Shown: positions 34,457 to 59,479, counted from the stretch's first letter. The stretch is DNA of 64,000 bases from Chrysomallon squamiferum (GCA_012295275.1 CM022665.1:36050433-36114432); one strand, 5' to 3'. The notes: generated from the sequence alone by a model not told the origin. Program-made: numbers and translations.

Positions 34457-34560
34457 AACATTCCTTACAATATGTACGTTGTTGTGACCTTAGTACATGT
34501 TGTTGCTGCTGACGTTCCAAGCAAAGGTTAAAGTTTTAGTTACTGCTGAGTGCATGTAGT

Positions 34561-36647
<2,087 letters not shown>

Positions 36648-37007
36648 ATTTAAAATATTCTGATTAATTTGTTTTTAATAACAATAAAAAAAATAAAAGC
36701 TCACGATTTGTCTTCAGTTATACTATAACTTACAGATCTAGAACATCTTCTTATCTTACGTTTAGAGACGACAGATGTCATTTTTGTTTTAATTCTCGCG
36801 CAGTACGAACTCCTAGTATAAAAGCCGCAGCTGATCTGTCTACTAATTACATCTACTAACAAACACGTGCTGGCATAACTCGAAAGTATTTTCATTATCA
36901 GTACAATCTTCTTTTTTTAACAATAAAAATAAAATTCACATGAAGAGAATATTGTGGTTGTTGTTGGTGCTGTTATGTAGATTATTACTACTGACTATCT
37001 TATTTAT
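36648..37007 (+). repeat. Direct repeat copy 2 (TATA/signal-peptide cassette)
   Basis: Second copy of the 32064-32427 segment, same orientation, 4.58 kb away. The near-perfect identity in otherwise unconstrained DNA means a recent duplication, a young mobile element, or an assembly artefact joining two haplotypes. No terminal inverted repeats or poly-A tail bound it clearly. Confidence 0.9.
36817..36824 (+). promoter_or_regulatory. TATA box (copy 2)
   Basis: The same TATAAAAG in the second repeat copy, again 123 bp upstream of an ATG (36940). Confidence 0.4.
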
Positions 37008-39533
<2,526 letters not shown>

Positions 39534-39564
39534 TTAACTTGATATAATTAAGTTTGTTAATCCC

Positions 39565-39602
<38 letters not shown>
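39565..39602 (+). repeat. (TA)n microsatellite
   Basis: About 18 TA copies, 35 bp beyond the (CT)n tract. Confidence 0.95.
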
Positions 39603-43845
<4,243 letters not shown>

Positions 43846-43920
43846 CTGTTCAATTATACACACCTTTTTATCTCTCTTTGTTGTTATAGCCATTGGTTAA
43901 TATGTACAATATTATTACTG
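43846..43920 (+). repeat. Dispersed repeat, copy B
   Basis: Begins CTGTTCAATTATACACACCT and ends GGTTAATATGTACAATATTA. Same orientation as 31699-31790; roughly four fifths of positions agree by eye. Confidence 0.75.
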
Positions 43921-43989
43921 ATGTTGTTATTATGATTATTATTATTATAGCTGTTATTACAACTACTATTACTATTACTTTTAATAACA

Positions 43990-44026
<37 letters not shown>

Positions 44027-44244
44027 CAACAACAACAATGAGAAGAACAATAAAACAATAAAACTTAAACAAAATAAAATAACAACAGCAGCAGCAATAA
44101 CAACAGTAATATCTAATATCTCTCGCCTTCTCTCAATCTCTCTCTCTGTCTCTTTTCGTCCCTGTATGTGTCTCTCTCTCCCTCCCCTCTCTGTCTACCT
44201 CGCTCCCCGTTCTATATCTCCGTTTCTCGGTCTCTCTCTTTGAC

Positions 44245-44355
<111 letters not shown>

Positions 44356-44703
44356 TTTCTCTCTGTGTCGCTGTCTTTCTCCGAAGAAAGTGTTTTTTTT
44401 TTTTTTTTTTTATATGACAAACATAACAGTCTTTCCTAGAAACTGTAATAACATCGTTTGTGTAAGTGTCACTTGCGACGCATTCAACATCGCCCACGTA
44501 GTTCTACAGTAACCATGTAGTCAATCATCGTATTGTATATTTATTTCTTGAAAAAGAATCAGTGCCACTAAATGTAGAGCTTTGGTATTGTTTTCACTGC
44601 TGAATATTTATGTATGTATTTATGTCAATGTTTGTGTGTGTGTGTGTGTATATGTATGTGTGCGTGTATCTAAATATTTATATATATACTTATATGTGTA
44701 TGC

Positions 44704-44760
44704 ATGTATGTATGTATGTATGTATGTATGTATCTATGTATGTATGTATATGTGTGTATG
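44704..44760 (+). repeat. (TATG)n microsatellite
   Basis: Tetranucleotide TATG run with a few substitutions, within a longer TG/TA-rich stretch (44600-44800). Confidence 0.9.
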
Positions 44761-45309
44761 AACGTATGTCTGTAACTATGTTTGTATATTTACATATCTT
44801 CCTCTCGCTCTCTTTCAGTCTTTCTTCTGTCGACTGCTTCATATTTATTCACTGCTTCACAGTTATCTAAGAAAATATCTCGCAAATCCATACGTATGTT
44901 CGCGAATTTGCACGTGCTTTTCAAGTTCTCCATACGTCTTTCTTTTTCTCTTAACAGTAATTATTATAATCAGACGAAAAAGAAACGCTAATCCACAAGA
45001 AAGTAAATGCATGTAAAATCAACTATAAATTTTACATAAAGGCTGGGACTTGAACTAATGAAATTTTGCTGAGCACGTATTTGTAATTGATAATCTGCAA
45101 ATAGCGACTGAAGAAACGAAAAGACCTAACCTATATAAAGGTGTCTGTGAGAAGACCAAAAGACAAGGAAAGATAATTAAAACTATAGAAATGGCGGAGT
45201 GATCGATAACATGGATGTAAACTGTAATTAAATGCCCTCGTTTTAATTCGCATGCTTTTGGAATACAGAGGAGTAATGATATTCTCTCTATATAAAATAA
45301 ATATATATT

Positions 45310-45331
45310 AATATATATATATATATATATA

Positions 45332-45386
<55 letters not shown>
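45310..45386 (+). repeat. (TA)n-(GT)n compound microsatellite
   Basis: About 24 bp of TA change directly into 53 bp of GT. It is an alternating purine-pyrimidine tract able in principle to form Z-DNA. Confidence 0.97.
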
Positions 45387-45387
<1 letters not shown>

Positions 45388-46740
45388 ATAATGGAGTGAG
45401 ATAGATTATATTGCTATTATTATTATTATTATTTTAACTATTGTTTTAGCAGTGGTTGTTGTTTCGTTTCAGATATTACGGTTGCTGTTGTAATTACTAA
45501 GACCGTGTTGCCGATGACTGTATTTACAACAACATCACAAAACAATAATATTTTTAAAACCTCCAAAATTCCAAAGAACAATAATAATAAGATAAAATAA
45601 CACTAATAAAGAATAACAATGACGATATCGTTTTGGAGATAGTCATATATCCAAATAAGTAATCACCGCTATTCAGTTATCTTTATTTCTATGTAATTGG
45701 ATAAAATTACCTTCGTTCATCTTCAATAATAATTGTTTAGATACGTTAACAAGCATAAAAATACACACTTTACGGATTATTAGAAGAACGTATCCTGTTT
45801 TTCCACCGTCTCTGTTTCATGTTGGGCTTTCACCCTTACTAAACGCAGGCCTAACTACCGGATTTCGTCTAATAATTACACCCACAGTAATACCAACTAG
45901 CTTCGTTTCACTTCGTGTATTCATAATTGCCATTGATTATTTGTTTTCAGCGAAGACCAGCATTGCCTTCTGGTATAACCTGTTCTAGATTATGAATTTC
46001 ATTTAATGAGTCAGTGAAACACTCACACACAGATGATTAATTAGACAGACAGTCAGACAGATAGATGAATAGCGAGATAGATAGTGAAACAAATATATAA
46101 ACAGATAGATAGAGAGCGAGAAATAGGTGAAAATATTTCAGATAGATAGACAAATAAAAATGACCAATAAGTTTTTAAAGCTGTATTATCTCTCTATTTC
46201 TGCTGCTCTCTGTCTCTCTCTCTGTCTCTGGATGTCTCTGTATTTGTATCTCTCTCACCGTGTTTCTGTCTAATAAATATAAATATGTTATCATGCCACG
46301 TTAATCAATACTAATCTTTAGCTCACAGTGGAAATCGATGTCAGATTGTGTTAACTACCTTTCACCTGTTGAACTGAGATGCAAATCACTTAGTAGGTGA
46401 GAAAGTCTAAGAAACATGTCGTTACTATTGACATTTTTCACATTACTCGTGGTAAAATAAACTGTAAGAACAACAACTATAATATATACGGTATAGAGTG
46501 TTTAGATAAAAATATTCAGTTTTAGAATTATTGGTATTATTACGTTCTTGAATTTTTTGCTGTGGCTTATGGTAAGTATATAACATATATATTGCATTGT
46601 TTAAATTATATTTCGGGTTTGGACACCACCACATCATACATCAATTCATACACTTCCAGATATCTTTTCTCTGTCTTTCTCATAAACACAGTTACACACA
46701 ATGCCACTCATAGATACATAAATACATATAAATATTATGC

Positions 46741-46800
46741 CCACACATACATACATACATACGTACGTACGTACGTACGTAGTACGTACATTATACATAC
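46741..46800 (+). repeat. (CATA)n/(CGTA)n tract with perfect palindrome
   Basis: CATA repeats change into five ACGT units (46761-46780), followed by AGTACGTACA and then more CATA repeats. The ACGT part is self-complementary. Confidence 0.9.
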
Positions 46801-46878
46801 ATACACAAACATCTACACAAAGCACATTCAACATCAAAGAACGTATAATCTTCACAAAATAATGTCTCTTTATAAAAA

Positions 46879-47484
46879 ATGAATACAAAATTCGAACATG
46901 AAACAGTCCTATTTAGCCTATCATTTTTTTTTTTTCTCCTTCTCTTTCTTTACCAATCAGCAGCAGTAACAGCACGTCTCTTTTTAATCTTTCTAAGTGC
47001 TATTTTCCTCAATAAAAACCAGCACATGACGACAACCGCCACGTTCAGCTGCCAAAACAGAACAGACCGGGTATACTTATTAAATCAAAGTCTATCGATT
47101 TTTAGTTCTGATTTTTCTTCCTTTTCTTTTTGGTTTTTGTTTTCAGCGAATCGAATCTCACACAACATTTATCAATACATACAATATATAATAACAAGCA
47201 GCGGATGGACATCTGGTCACGTGACACTGGAACCCAGTGCCATAACGCCGCCAATCAAATGTTTCCATGATAACATTGCGAAAGCTTGGTTGTATCTCTA
47301 TGCAGTCTGCTTGACAACAAGCCTTGCTTTGTCGCATTGTAGGCTTCCATCGCGTATGGCGAAAAGCATATCAGCCAATATAGGTTATTTTTCACTTACT
47401 TTTTCTATTTTTCTTTTTAAGAAAGATTTTCTGGGAAATCAGAAAGACAATGTGAAATGTATGCATTGTGTCAAACGTGGATGA
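46879..47484 (+). CDS. Hypothetical ORF, 201 codons
   Basis: The longest open frame outside PLD and the CT/GA tracts. It starts MNTKFEHETV, has a Phe/Leu run and then more mixed sequence, including WTSGHVTLEPSAITPPIKCF and a Cys-rich end. A strong acceptor (TTTTTGTTTTCAG, ending at 47146) lies inside it, so the right-hand part could instead be an exon starting at 47147. The left part is T-rich low-complexity translation. No family recognised. Confidence 0.18.
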   Translation: MNTKFEHETVLFSLSFFFFLLLFLYQSAAVTARLFLIFLSAIFLNKNQHMTTTATFSCQNRTDRVYLLNQSLSIFSSDFSSFSFWFLFSANRISHNIYQYIQYIITSSGWTSGHVTLEPSAITPPIKCFHDNIAKAWLYLYAVCLTTSLALSHCRLPSRMAKSISANIGYFSLTFSIFLFKKDFLGNQKDNVKCMHCVKRG

Positions 47485-48561
47485 CGTCGGTGGATTAGGT
47501 AACATTGCAATTGTATCGTTGGAAAAGATACGCACAAAAAACCACAAAAAAACAAGAACAACAAACAAGTCGTTCTCAAGAGGATATTACCGAAGAGGGA
47601 TTAATATTCAGGTAAGTCAGATGATTTATTTGTAATGACATAAGTAGCGATATGTTTTATGTATGCGTATAAAGACATATCAAAGACTGACAGATATACA
47701 GACAAACTGTATACATCTTCATAATTATACAAACACATACACACATGTTATAAACTAATTAAAATAAAAACTGCTGGTGTTTCAGAGAGAAAGACGAGGT
47801 TAAATAAATGAATGAATGAATAAAAAGAAAAGAACAGAAGAAAATGTACGTTTAATACGTTTTCCATTAACCTCATAATATAACACTTTTACCATTTTAA
47901 TTAAATTTATTAACCTAAATGTTTGTTATTGTTTGTTTGTTGTTGTTTTTTTTTTGTTTTTTTTGTTGTTATTTTTGTTTTTATTATAGAGAAACTTTGG
48001 TTTTAAACGTGTAAACACATATATACAACAAATACATACAGAAACAAACAAACACACATAAGAAAACATACATACACATAAACAAACTAACACATATATA
48101 CAAACAGACACATACATACATACAAACAGACAGACAAACATACCGGCAAATACATGTGAACTGAGTAGAAGCTGATTTAAAAAACAAGACAGGTTGAACG
48201 AATTGTCCACTAATAACTTGTGAATTATCGGAATTGTCATAACAGCAGTACAAAATGATAAAGTAAATATTTCTCCTTTGTGATTCACAGAGCAGCGGCT
48301 TGACGGTCATATACTGTGAATAGGAAAATTGCTTTTTGATGAACCCAGTACTAATAGACGTCATTTTAGGTCAGGATTCGCATGGTTAGGTTTAATACGA
48401 TCCATTGAGAACAAAATATGTAATTATTCCGTCAATACAAATGCCACATCACAATCATATGTTAAAAAGTATGAGTACTGTTGTGGATGAACTAGCGTGG
48501 GTTTTCTACGTTCTTAAGATAACGAATGGTTTTCCCTCATTCTTAAGGGCATTCCCGTGTG

Positions 48562-48601
<40 letters not shown>

Positions 48602-49796
48602 CGTGTGTTTTTATTTGTGTATGTTTATGTGTGTGTATTTATGTATATTAGCAATTATCAGAAGGGATTTTCAGATCCTCTTATAATTTTTTTTTTTTAA
48701 TTTAATGGGGTTTTTTAAATTATTTTTTTTTTTTTTTTTATCGGACCGCCTCATAAATGGAAATACACTGTATATAAATATATATATATATATATATGTG
48801 TGTGTATGTGTTACATATATACGTAAATATTGCAGCGAAAGACTTATCAATCAGTATTGTAGGTAAATAAACTGACATATTCAGCGAGGGATGGGCTGAT
48901 CACCTGTAAGTGAGCGGGTTTCACGTTTCATTCAGGTTATTTTCTGATGCTGTTCTAGACGCTCAAACCGCGTGTTGTTAAACAGCCAGTGCGAACCCGG
49001 GGTATTAGAAAGGTTGGGATATCACGACTCTTTCTAATTTTATGATAAAAAAAAAGAAAGAAATAGAAGATGATGAAGAATAAAAGCAACTAAAACTCCC
49101 ACAATAAACAAAGAAAAGAAGATAATTATGATGATGATGATGATAATAATAATAATAATGATTATTATGATAATGATGATAATTTTGATATAAATAAATA
49201 TTTAAATGAGTAAACAAACAATTAAACAGACAAATAAATTAACAAACAAGGAAGCAAGCAGGAAAACAAACAAAATAAATAAATAAATAAATTATCCTGC
49301 AATGTAGAGAAAATAAAAAAGAATTTACTGCTTATTAGAGCAATCAGTGATTAGAAATACCTGTCACAGACAGATATTCAAACTGATGCCTGGCAGCATG
49401 ACGACCAGAACAAATATAACACTTTTCAGTTAAACACAGTTTTGATTGAAACTGAGCGCTTCAGAACGACTGCGGTAAAATATTATATGCTGCTTATTCT
49501 GGTAGAAGTAGTATTAATAACTTTATGTTTAATTTTTTCATGCTTGTTTTTATGTCAAAACGAGCACAATTAAATTGCATGCATGCTTACATAAGAAGTC
49601 AAGTATCGTTTATATTTGATTTTAGAATAAGATTTATTAACTCACTCTTCAAAAAGTAAAAAAAAGGAAAAAATAAAAAAAATAAAAACAACAAAACAAA
49701 ACAACCCCCCCAAAAAGAACAACAAAACAACAGCAAACAAAACAACAATAACAAGTATATAAAAAAAAAAACACACACACCAAAAACAAACAAGAA

Positions 49797-49828
<32 letters not shown>

Positions 49829-50480
49829 AAAAAAAAACACCAATTAAATTAATTTTTGCAAAATAAATAAATAAATAAATAAATATTACTACAGTCTCTA
49901 TAATGACAATGGATAGCGCATGCGTAACCTGTACAGATTCGGAAATTGAAATAATAGCCATCATTTCTGTCAGTTGACCTACTTAGGGTAATAATTTTCT
50001 ATCTCACGCTGTCAGTTAGACGATTTAACATGTGATATTTCCGATTTTTGTCAGATTATGTTGTTTTTTTCAGTATTTCTTTATTTTTTTAGTTGTAATT
50101 ATTATTATTATACTCGTGCAATGAGAATAAATTAACAAATTTATACATAAATTATTAATAAGAAAGAAACAATAATATAGTAAAATATACACCGAAGAAT
50201 CAGTAACAATATTTGCCACCAAAATCCATTAGGCTAGTCATTTCTTTGGTTTAATATCTGAAATAGTTTGACAAATTAATAATGAATGTGTTTCATCCAT
50301 AAGCTTCTTGTGTCTAAATCCGTGAGTAAATATTTTCCATTACGACTTACAACCGCAACAGTCTGGTAAAGGCGAGTGAGGAGATAACATAAAAAAAAGT
50401 GTTTGATGAATTAGATATTTATTGACTCCAGTATCTGTTTTCATTTTATTAGCAAGGTATTGGGGTTAAGGAAAAACTGT
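47485..50480. other. Intergenic DNA
   Basis: Contains CA-rich repeats at 48010-48140, (GT)n at 48565-48598, T homopolymer at 48724-48739, (TA)n at 48778-48796, (GAT)n/(AAT)n at 49131-49160 and (GAAA)n at 49797-49829. No gene recognised. Confidence 0.55.
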
Positions 50481-51050
50481 GTAAAAACAGTTCGATACAA
50501 TAAAATGCAATGTACAGTGTATTATTTTACAGATCAGTACGTTACATTACATTTCATTACAGTACAATACAATACATAACAATACTTTATATAATACAGC
50601 AATACAGTGGATTACAGTCTAATACATTATACTACAGTACAATACAATACATTACATTACAGTGCAATGCAGTATAGAACAATACATTATATTACAATGG
50701 AATTCTATACATTACATTATAGTGCAATACAATACAGAACGATACAAAATATTAACGCAAAGTACAGCACAGTGTAATAATACATTACATTACAATTCAT
50801 TATAATACATTACATTATAGTACAATAGAATAGAACACAATGCAGTGCAATACACAACACAATACAGAACACAACAAAACACAATATATTGCAGTATAAT
50901 ACACTACAATACATTATAATAAACATTTTTGCGTCGCTAATCAAACTTAAGAGCGCTAATCAAATATTATACAATACATGTACAATACGATAACAATCGA
51001 TATAATAAAATTCAGGACAGTACAATACAATACAATACAATACGTCGCTC
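50480..51050 (+). repeat. Degenerate TACAA/TACAT pentanucleotide field
   Basis: About 570 bp in which TACAA, TACAT, TACAG and CAGTG words recur continuously with drifting phase, for example TACAATACAATACATTACAT. An old, decayed pentanucleotide satellite. Confidence 0.8.
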
Positions 51051-51229
51051 ATAACACAACTATTGAAACTGAATCAATAAACTAATTACTGCGTCTGTTG
51101 CTGCTGTTATTACTAGTATTACTATAATACTAACTTTACTCTCTCTACTCTATTATTAATACTAACACAACGGATAACATGAAAAAAATATATAAAAGTG
51201 ACTTTATGGTATACATACTATTAAATTAA

Positions 51230-51230
<1 letters not shown>

Positions 51231-51285
<55 letters not shown>
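51231..51285 (+). repeat. (AAT)n microsatellite
   Basis: About 18 AAT units. Confidence 0.97.
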
Positions 51286-51290
<5 letters not shown>

Positions 51291-51649
51291 CCGATACCAA
51301 TCATTTATTTATTTATTTAATATTTATTTAGATATTAATTTAGTATTTATTTATTTAACTTTTTATTTGTTTATCTGTTTGTTTCATCATTTGTTTGTTT
51401 ACTTATTATTATTATTATTATTATTATTATTTTTATTTATTTACTTCTTTTTTCTTTTTTCTTTATTTATTTTTTTGTACTATTATTACTTTATTAAATA
51501 TCATTGGTTTTTTTGTTTGGTTTTTTGGTCTTTGTTTTGCTTTTTTATTAATTATTTTTTCTTTCATTCAATCAGTCAGTTATTCATTCTTTTCCTTTCT
51601 ATAGTCTTGTCTAACTTCATTTCAATGACGATATTTCAGTCGTGAATGT

Positions 51650-51790
51650 TTATCTCAGAAATCTAATCAAAACAGTAACGTCCCTTGACAGTCCGCTGGT
51701 AAATAATTATATTTAGAGAAATAAGCTTTGCCGCTGAAGGACATTCCTGACGCCAACGCCGTAGAAAGAACAGAATTACTTCCAGTGGTG
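51650..51790 (+). repeat. Diverged dispersed repeat, copy A
   Basis: CAGAAATCTAATCAAAACAG, then GTCCCTTGACAGTCC, GGTAAAT, ATATTTAGAGA and AACGCCGTAGAAAG. Matches 52985-53120 in the same order with roughly a quarter of bases changed. Confidence 0.75.
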
Positions 51791-51850
51791 TGGCTTTTGG
51801 TTCAGTGGTTAGAACACAGGTGTACGTACGGGGCGGTACGGATAAATAAC
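51786..51850 (+). mobile_element. Possible SINE or tRNA-like fragment
   Basis: TTTTGGTTCAGTGGTTAGAA contains TGGTTCAGTGG, a very good match to the A box. No convincing B box follows in GGGGCGGTACGG. It abuts the diverged repeat at 51650-51790, so both may belong to one element. Confidence 0.3.
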
Positions 51851-51979
51851 CAAATACATTTAGCATAATTCCATGTGATCGGTGTGTTCGTTATAGGTGA
51901 CCAGTTTGTGCTCATGATAAAGTCAGTCGATGAAGTAACAATTTCGCAAGAAGCAAGTAACAGTATTTATTTATTTATT

Positions 51980-52015
<36 letters not shown>

Positions 52016-52486
52016 TTTTTTTTTTTTTAAGAAGCTTGTTCTATTTAATTTTCTATTTATGTTAATTATTTATTCATTTATTATTACTTTTTTAAATTTT
52101 AAGCTTTTTGTTGTTGTTGTGGTAAGTTTTTGTGTATGCAGTGACGCCAGGACAAATGGGAAATTTCTCCATGCAATCTGAAGAGCTTGTTATTTTAACC
52201 TTATACTCTCTTTTTCTTCATATTGCTACTGTTGTTCTTGTTGTTGTTGTTATATTAAATTTTCATAATAATAACTGATAAAGAAACGCAAATACAATAA
52301 GTATATAATATATAGAACTTTTTTCTTCTAAAAGTCTTATATCCGGACGTTCACTGAACTATTAGTCAGATCAAGGGATTATTATTGACAATGATGCTAT
52401 CATTACATTATTATTTAAAACCAAAATTCTTTCAACCATATGTTATTTTATAAATCATTAATCTTCCTGAAATCAACACGTTTAAT

Positions 52487-52605
52487 CACCTCTGCTGATC
52501 TGTGCAGCTTAGATCACTGGATTAAATCTCACATCAAGTAATCAGAGGTCGAAGGATCAAATCTCGCCTGAGACACAGTTGGAATAAATACTTTACTGTT
52601 TAATT
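52487..52605 (+). mobile_element. Probable tRNA-derived SINE fragment
   Basis: TGTGCAGCTTAGATCACTGG looks like an A box region. About 45 bp later GGTCGAAGGATCAAATCTCG looks like a degraded B box, followed by CCTGAGACACAGTTGGAATA, which reads like a SINE tail-side segment. A 47-nt T run lies 90 bp downstream. Could also be a tRNA pseudogene. Confidence 0.42.
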
Positions 52606-52690
52606 CCGATCACTTGTCTTACAAAGGAAATGATATTGGTGTTGCTATTACTACTACTAATAGTATTCTTCTTCTTCTACGTTTTTATTT

Positions 52691-52692
<2 letters not shown>

Positions 52693-52730
<38 letters not shown>

Positions 52731-52739
52731 TGTTGTTGA
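52693..52739 (+). repeat. Poly-T run, 47 nt
   Basis: The longest homopolymer in the window. It lies 90 bp downstream of the SINE-like segment at 52487-52605. Confidence 0.95.
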
Positions 52740-52984
52740 TGAATATTAACATAATGTTATTGTCGACCTTGTCATATAATTAATTTAGATATTGTTATTT
52801 AAATTACTATTATTATTTTCATTCTTGTGCTATATTAAAGATATAGTTGCTTTTTACATCATTTTTGGTGTTTCATAATTCATATAAGAAAGGCTAAATA
52901 ACATTTATCATTAAAATTTTGTATTCATGTGATGAAACTTTAATTAAACATCGGTCTCTCTGTGTTTCTCTCCATTCATTCTTA

Positions 52985-53120
52985 CCACAGAAATCTAATC
53001 AAAAGTGTAAGTCCCTTGACAATCCATGGTAAATATATTTAGAGAGATCTGCTTCATTTGAGAAACCCAATGCTAACGCCAAAGCCTTAGAAAATGTAGA
53101 ATTTTATCCATTGTCGATAT
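52985..53120 (+). repeat. Diverged dispersed repeat, copy B
   Basis: CAGAAATCTAATCAAAAGTG, GTCCCTTGACAATCC, GGTAAAT, ATATTTAGAGA and AACGCCAAAGCCTTAGAAAA. An old copy of the element at 51650; SINE-like heads lie near both copies. Confidence 0.75.
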
Positions 53121-53712
53121 CTGAGATCTATGTATTCCCGAAACACCTAGTCCTGGACAAGAGAAAATCGTTCTGTGAGTACAGCGAATCCTCAGTCTAA
53201 CGAACTGTTTATACAACTTAGGAAGCAGCAATTTAAGTGAGCTAGTTTTCTGTACATAGGGAAATAATCAGTCAGACAGACAAAGAAACATACACAAGCG
53301 CACATGCGTATGTAGCTAAATGGATGGATGTTTATTCATCCATCGGTCGATCCATCCATCCGTACCTCCGCTCATACATCAATTATCCATCCATTAACAC
53401 ATCTAGCTGTGAGACTGTGTATCTATCTCTCTGTGTGTTCACCCGTCCGTCTGTCGTCAGTCTGTGCGTGTGTCAGTCAATATATTCTTAGCTGTATTGT
53501 GTTCAATAGTTCTCTGGCTATTATCAGGTCACTTTAGAATGGAAATGAAATTACTTTACAGTGTTTCTGTCTCTCTTCCTCTCCTCCTTCCTCTCTCTGA
53601 CTCTGTCTCTCTGCTTCCCTCTCACTGCCTCACCTCAGTTATATCTACCCGCCTCTCTCTCTCTTCTTTTGTTTTCAGTGTTGTATTATATGTGTGTATC
53701 TTGTGTGCAAAA

Positions 53713-53871
53713 ATGAACCATCTACCACTCTGCATTCTTCTTCATTTATTGCTATTATCATTTTCATTACATCACCTCGAGGACTGGAGGACATTAGGCA
53801 TTAACGGATACATTCCTCTCAATTACTCACATAATTCGAGCGTTCACGGTATTAGATTTTCTAATTATTGA
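53713..53871 (+). CDS. Candidate small secreted peptide ORF
   Basis: An ATG in good context (GCAAAAATGA) opens 52 codons: MNHLPLCILLHLLLLSFSLH as an apparent signal peptide, then a polar region (EDWRTLGINGYIPLNYSH) and a TGA. There is no Cys framework and no obvious dibasic processing site. A possible donor (CACG|GTATTA) near the end could make it a first exon. A (GT)/(CT)-rich region precedes it and no promoter is visible. No family recognised. Confidence 0.25.
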   Translation: MNHLPLCILLHLLLLSFSLHHLEDWRTLGINGYIPLNYSHNSSVHGIRFSNY

Positions 53872-53879
53872 TCATCGGA

Positions 53880-58000
<4,121 letters not shown>

Positions 58001-58045
<45 letters not shown>
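58001..58045 (+). repeat. (GT)n microsatellite
   Basis: 45 bp of GT dinucleotides. Confidence 0.98.
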
Positions 58046-58047
<2 letters not shown>

Positions 58048-58414
58048 ATTGGTTATTATTTGAAATATCTCATACATACTTTAAATTCACACACAGAAAC
58101 TGAACGGCAGCGATACAGCTTTAGAAAAAAAATCTAAATACAAATATTCATAAACACCCTGACACGTATTACTTCCACGTAAATCACACGTGTGAGATTC
58201 ATTAAGAAACTATAACAATCAATTTTTGGTGACAAAAATGACTATTTCTCGTACGTAAGTTCAGCTGCGTATACTGCAACAAGTATGACAATAACAAATG
58301 CCAGTTAATAATTATCGATTGGAAACCGACTACGAAGCTGGCCCAACGAAAGACGACCCGCCAGTTCGGTGATGACGCTGTCTGAACTGAAAGCTTACGG
58401 AATACCACAAAAAC

Positions 58415-58462
58415 ATGGACTCTAAGAGCAAGAGAACGTCCAAGCTCTGCCCAGAATCTCCG
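58415..58462 (+). CDS. Candidate first coding exon of an unseen plus-strand gene
   Basis: An ATG in good context (AAACATGG) opens MDSKSKRTSKLCPESP, which ends exactly at a consensus donor CCG|GTAGGT (phase 0). The 80 bp upstream is CpG-richer than the neighbourhood. I found no phase-compatible downstream exon in the remaining 5.5 kb, so the next exon could lie outside the window. Confidence 0.3.
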
Positions 58463-59479
58463 GTAGGTTGACTAGTTGTTGCTTAGCTAATTTTTGCTTT
58501 CTTGGTTTAGCAGATTGCACTTTTTAAAAAAGAAAAATTGTTTAATAATACAGACACGCGGAGAGTACGAACGCAAACCGCAGACAGCCTGCACATTGCG
58601 AGTGTGTGTACAAGTATGTTTATGCCACTCGAAACAGCTGTTGCTAAAATTATTATGTATTCTGTATTTTTGAAGGTTATTTAGTCTGTAAAATACAGAG
58701 TACAGAACTTCATTCTTCGTGTTTTTGCATATATTACGTTCTTAAGTTTTCTCATCAATCGCGAATGCTAATTTTTGTTTTTATCTGAGCTTAATTAGAT
58801 ATATTTTAAACGTGCGGTTTACAACGTATTACTCATAGCAACAGGTGTCTCTGTTTCACGTGACATATTACTGCAGGTTTGTGTTTTATGATTACAAACA
58901 GTATGGGGTCAGCTACTGAAAGCTATATTTTGACCTCAAACAAACAAACCAACAAAAAAAAAAAAAAAAAATGTGTTTTAGAGACCATTTTTTGTCTCGC
59001 TCGCTCGCTGGCAGAAACAGATAATATAAACATTTATTTATTTAACACTGAAAATACCTTAAATTAACGACTATCTAGAGTTAAACATATGTTTCTGTAT
59101 AAAGAAGAAGCCTCGTGTCTTTATTATGTTATCTATTCTTACGGATGTTTTATATGTACCTTTCCACAAAGAGGACAGATTTTGATGAAAAACTAGCAAC
59201 AGACGCGAACTGTTATTAAAGTATTTATGGAGTTAGTTGGTGAGGTAAATGTTCAAAGTTGGCTTTATCACACATTTGTGTACTTCTTATTTAAACATGT
59301 CTTTATTCTGTTTATTGGGTTTTTTATTTGAGTCACAGTGCAGTTGAATAAATGCTGCTACAAAATGTATAAAAAACGAAAGTAAGGTTAAAAAATTAAT
59401 AATAATAAAAATAAAGAAATTCTCGATAATACTCGTAACGTACTAAGCTAACAATAAATTACTAATCCGATTACGTGCG

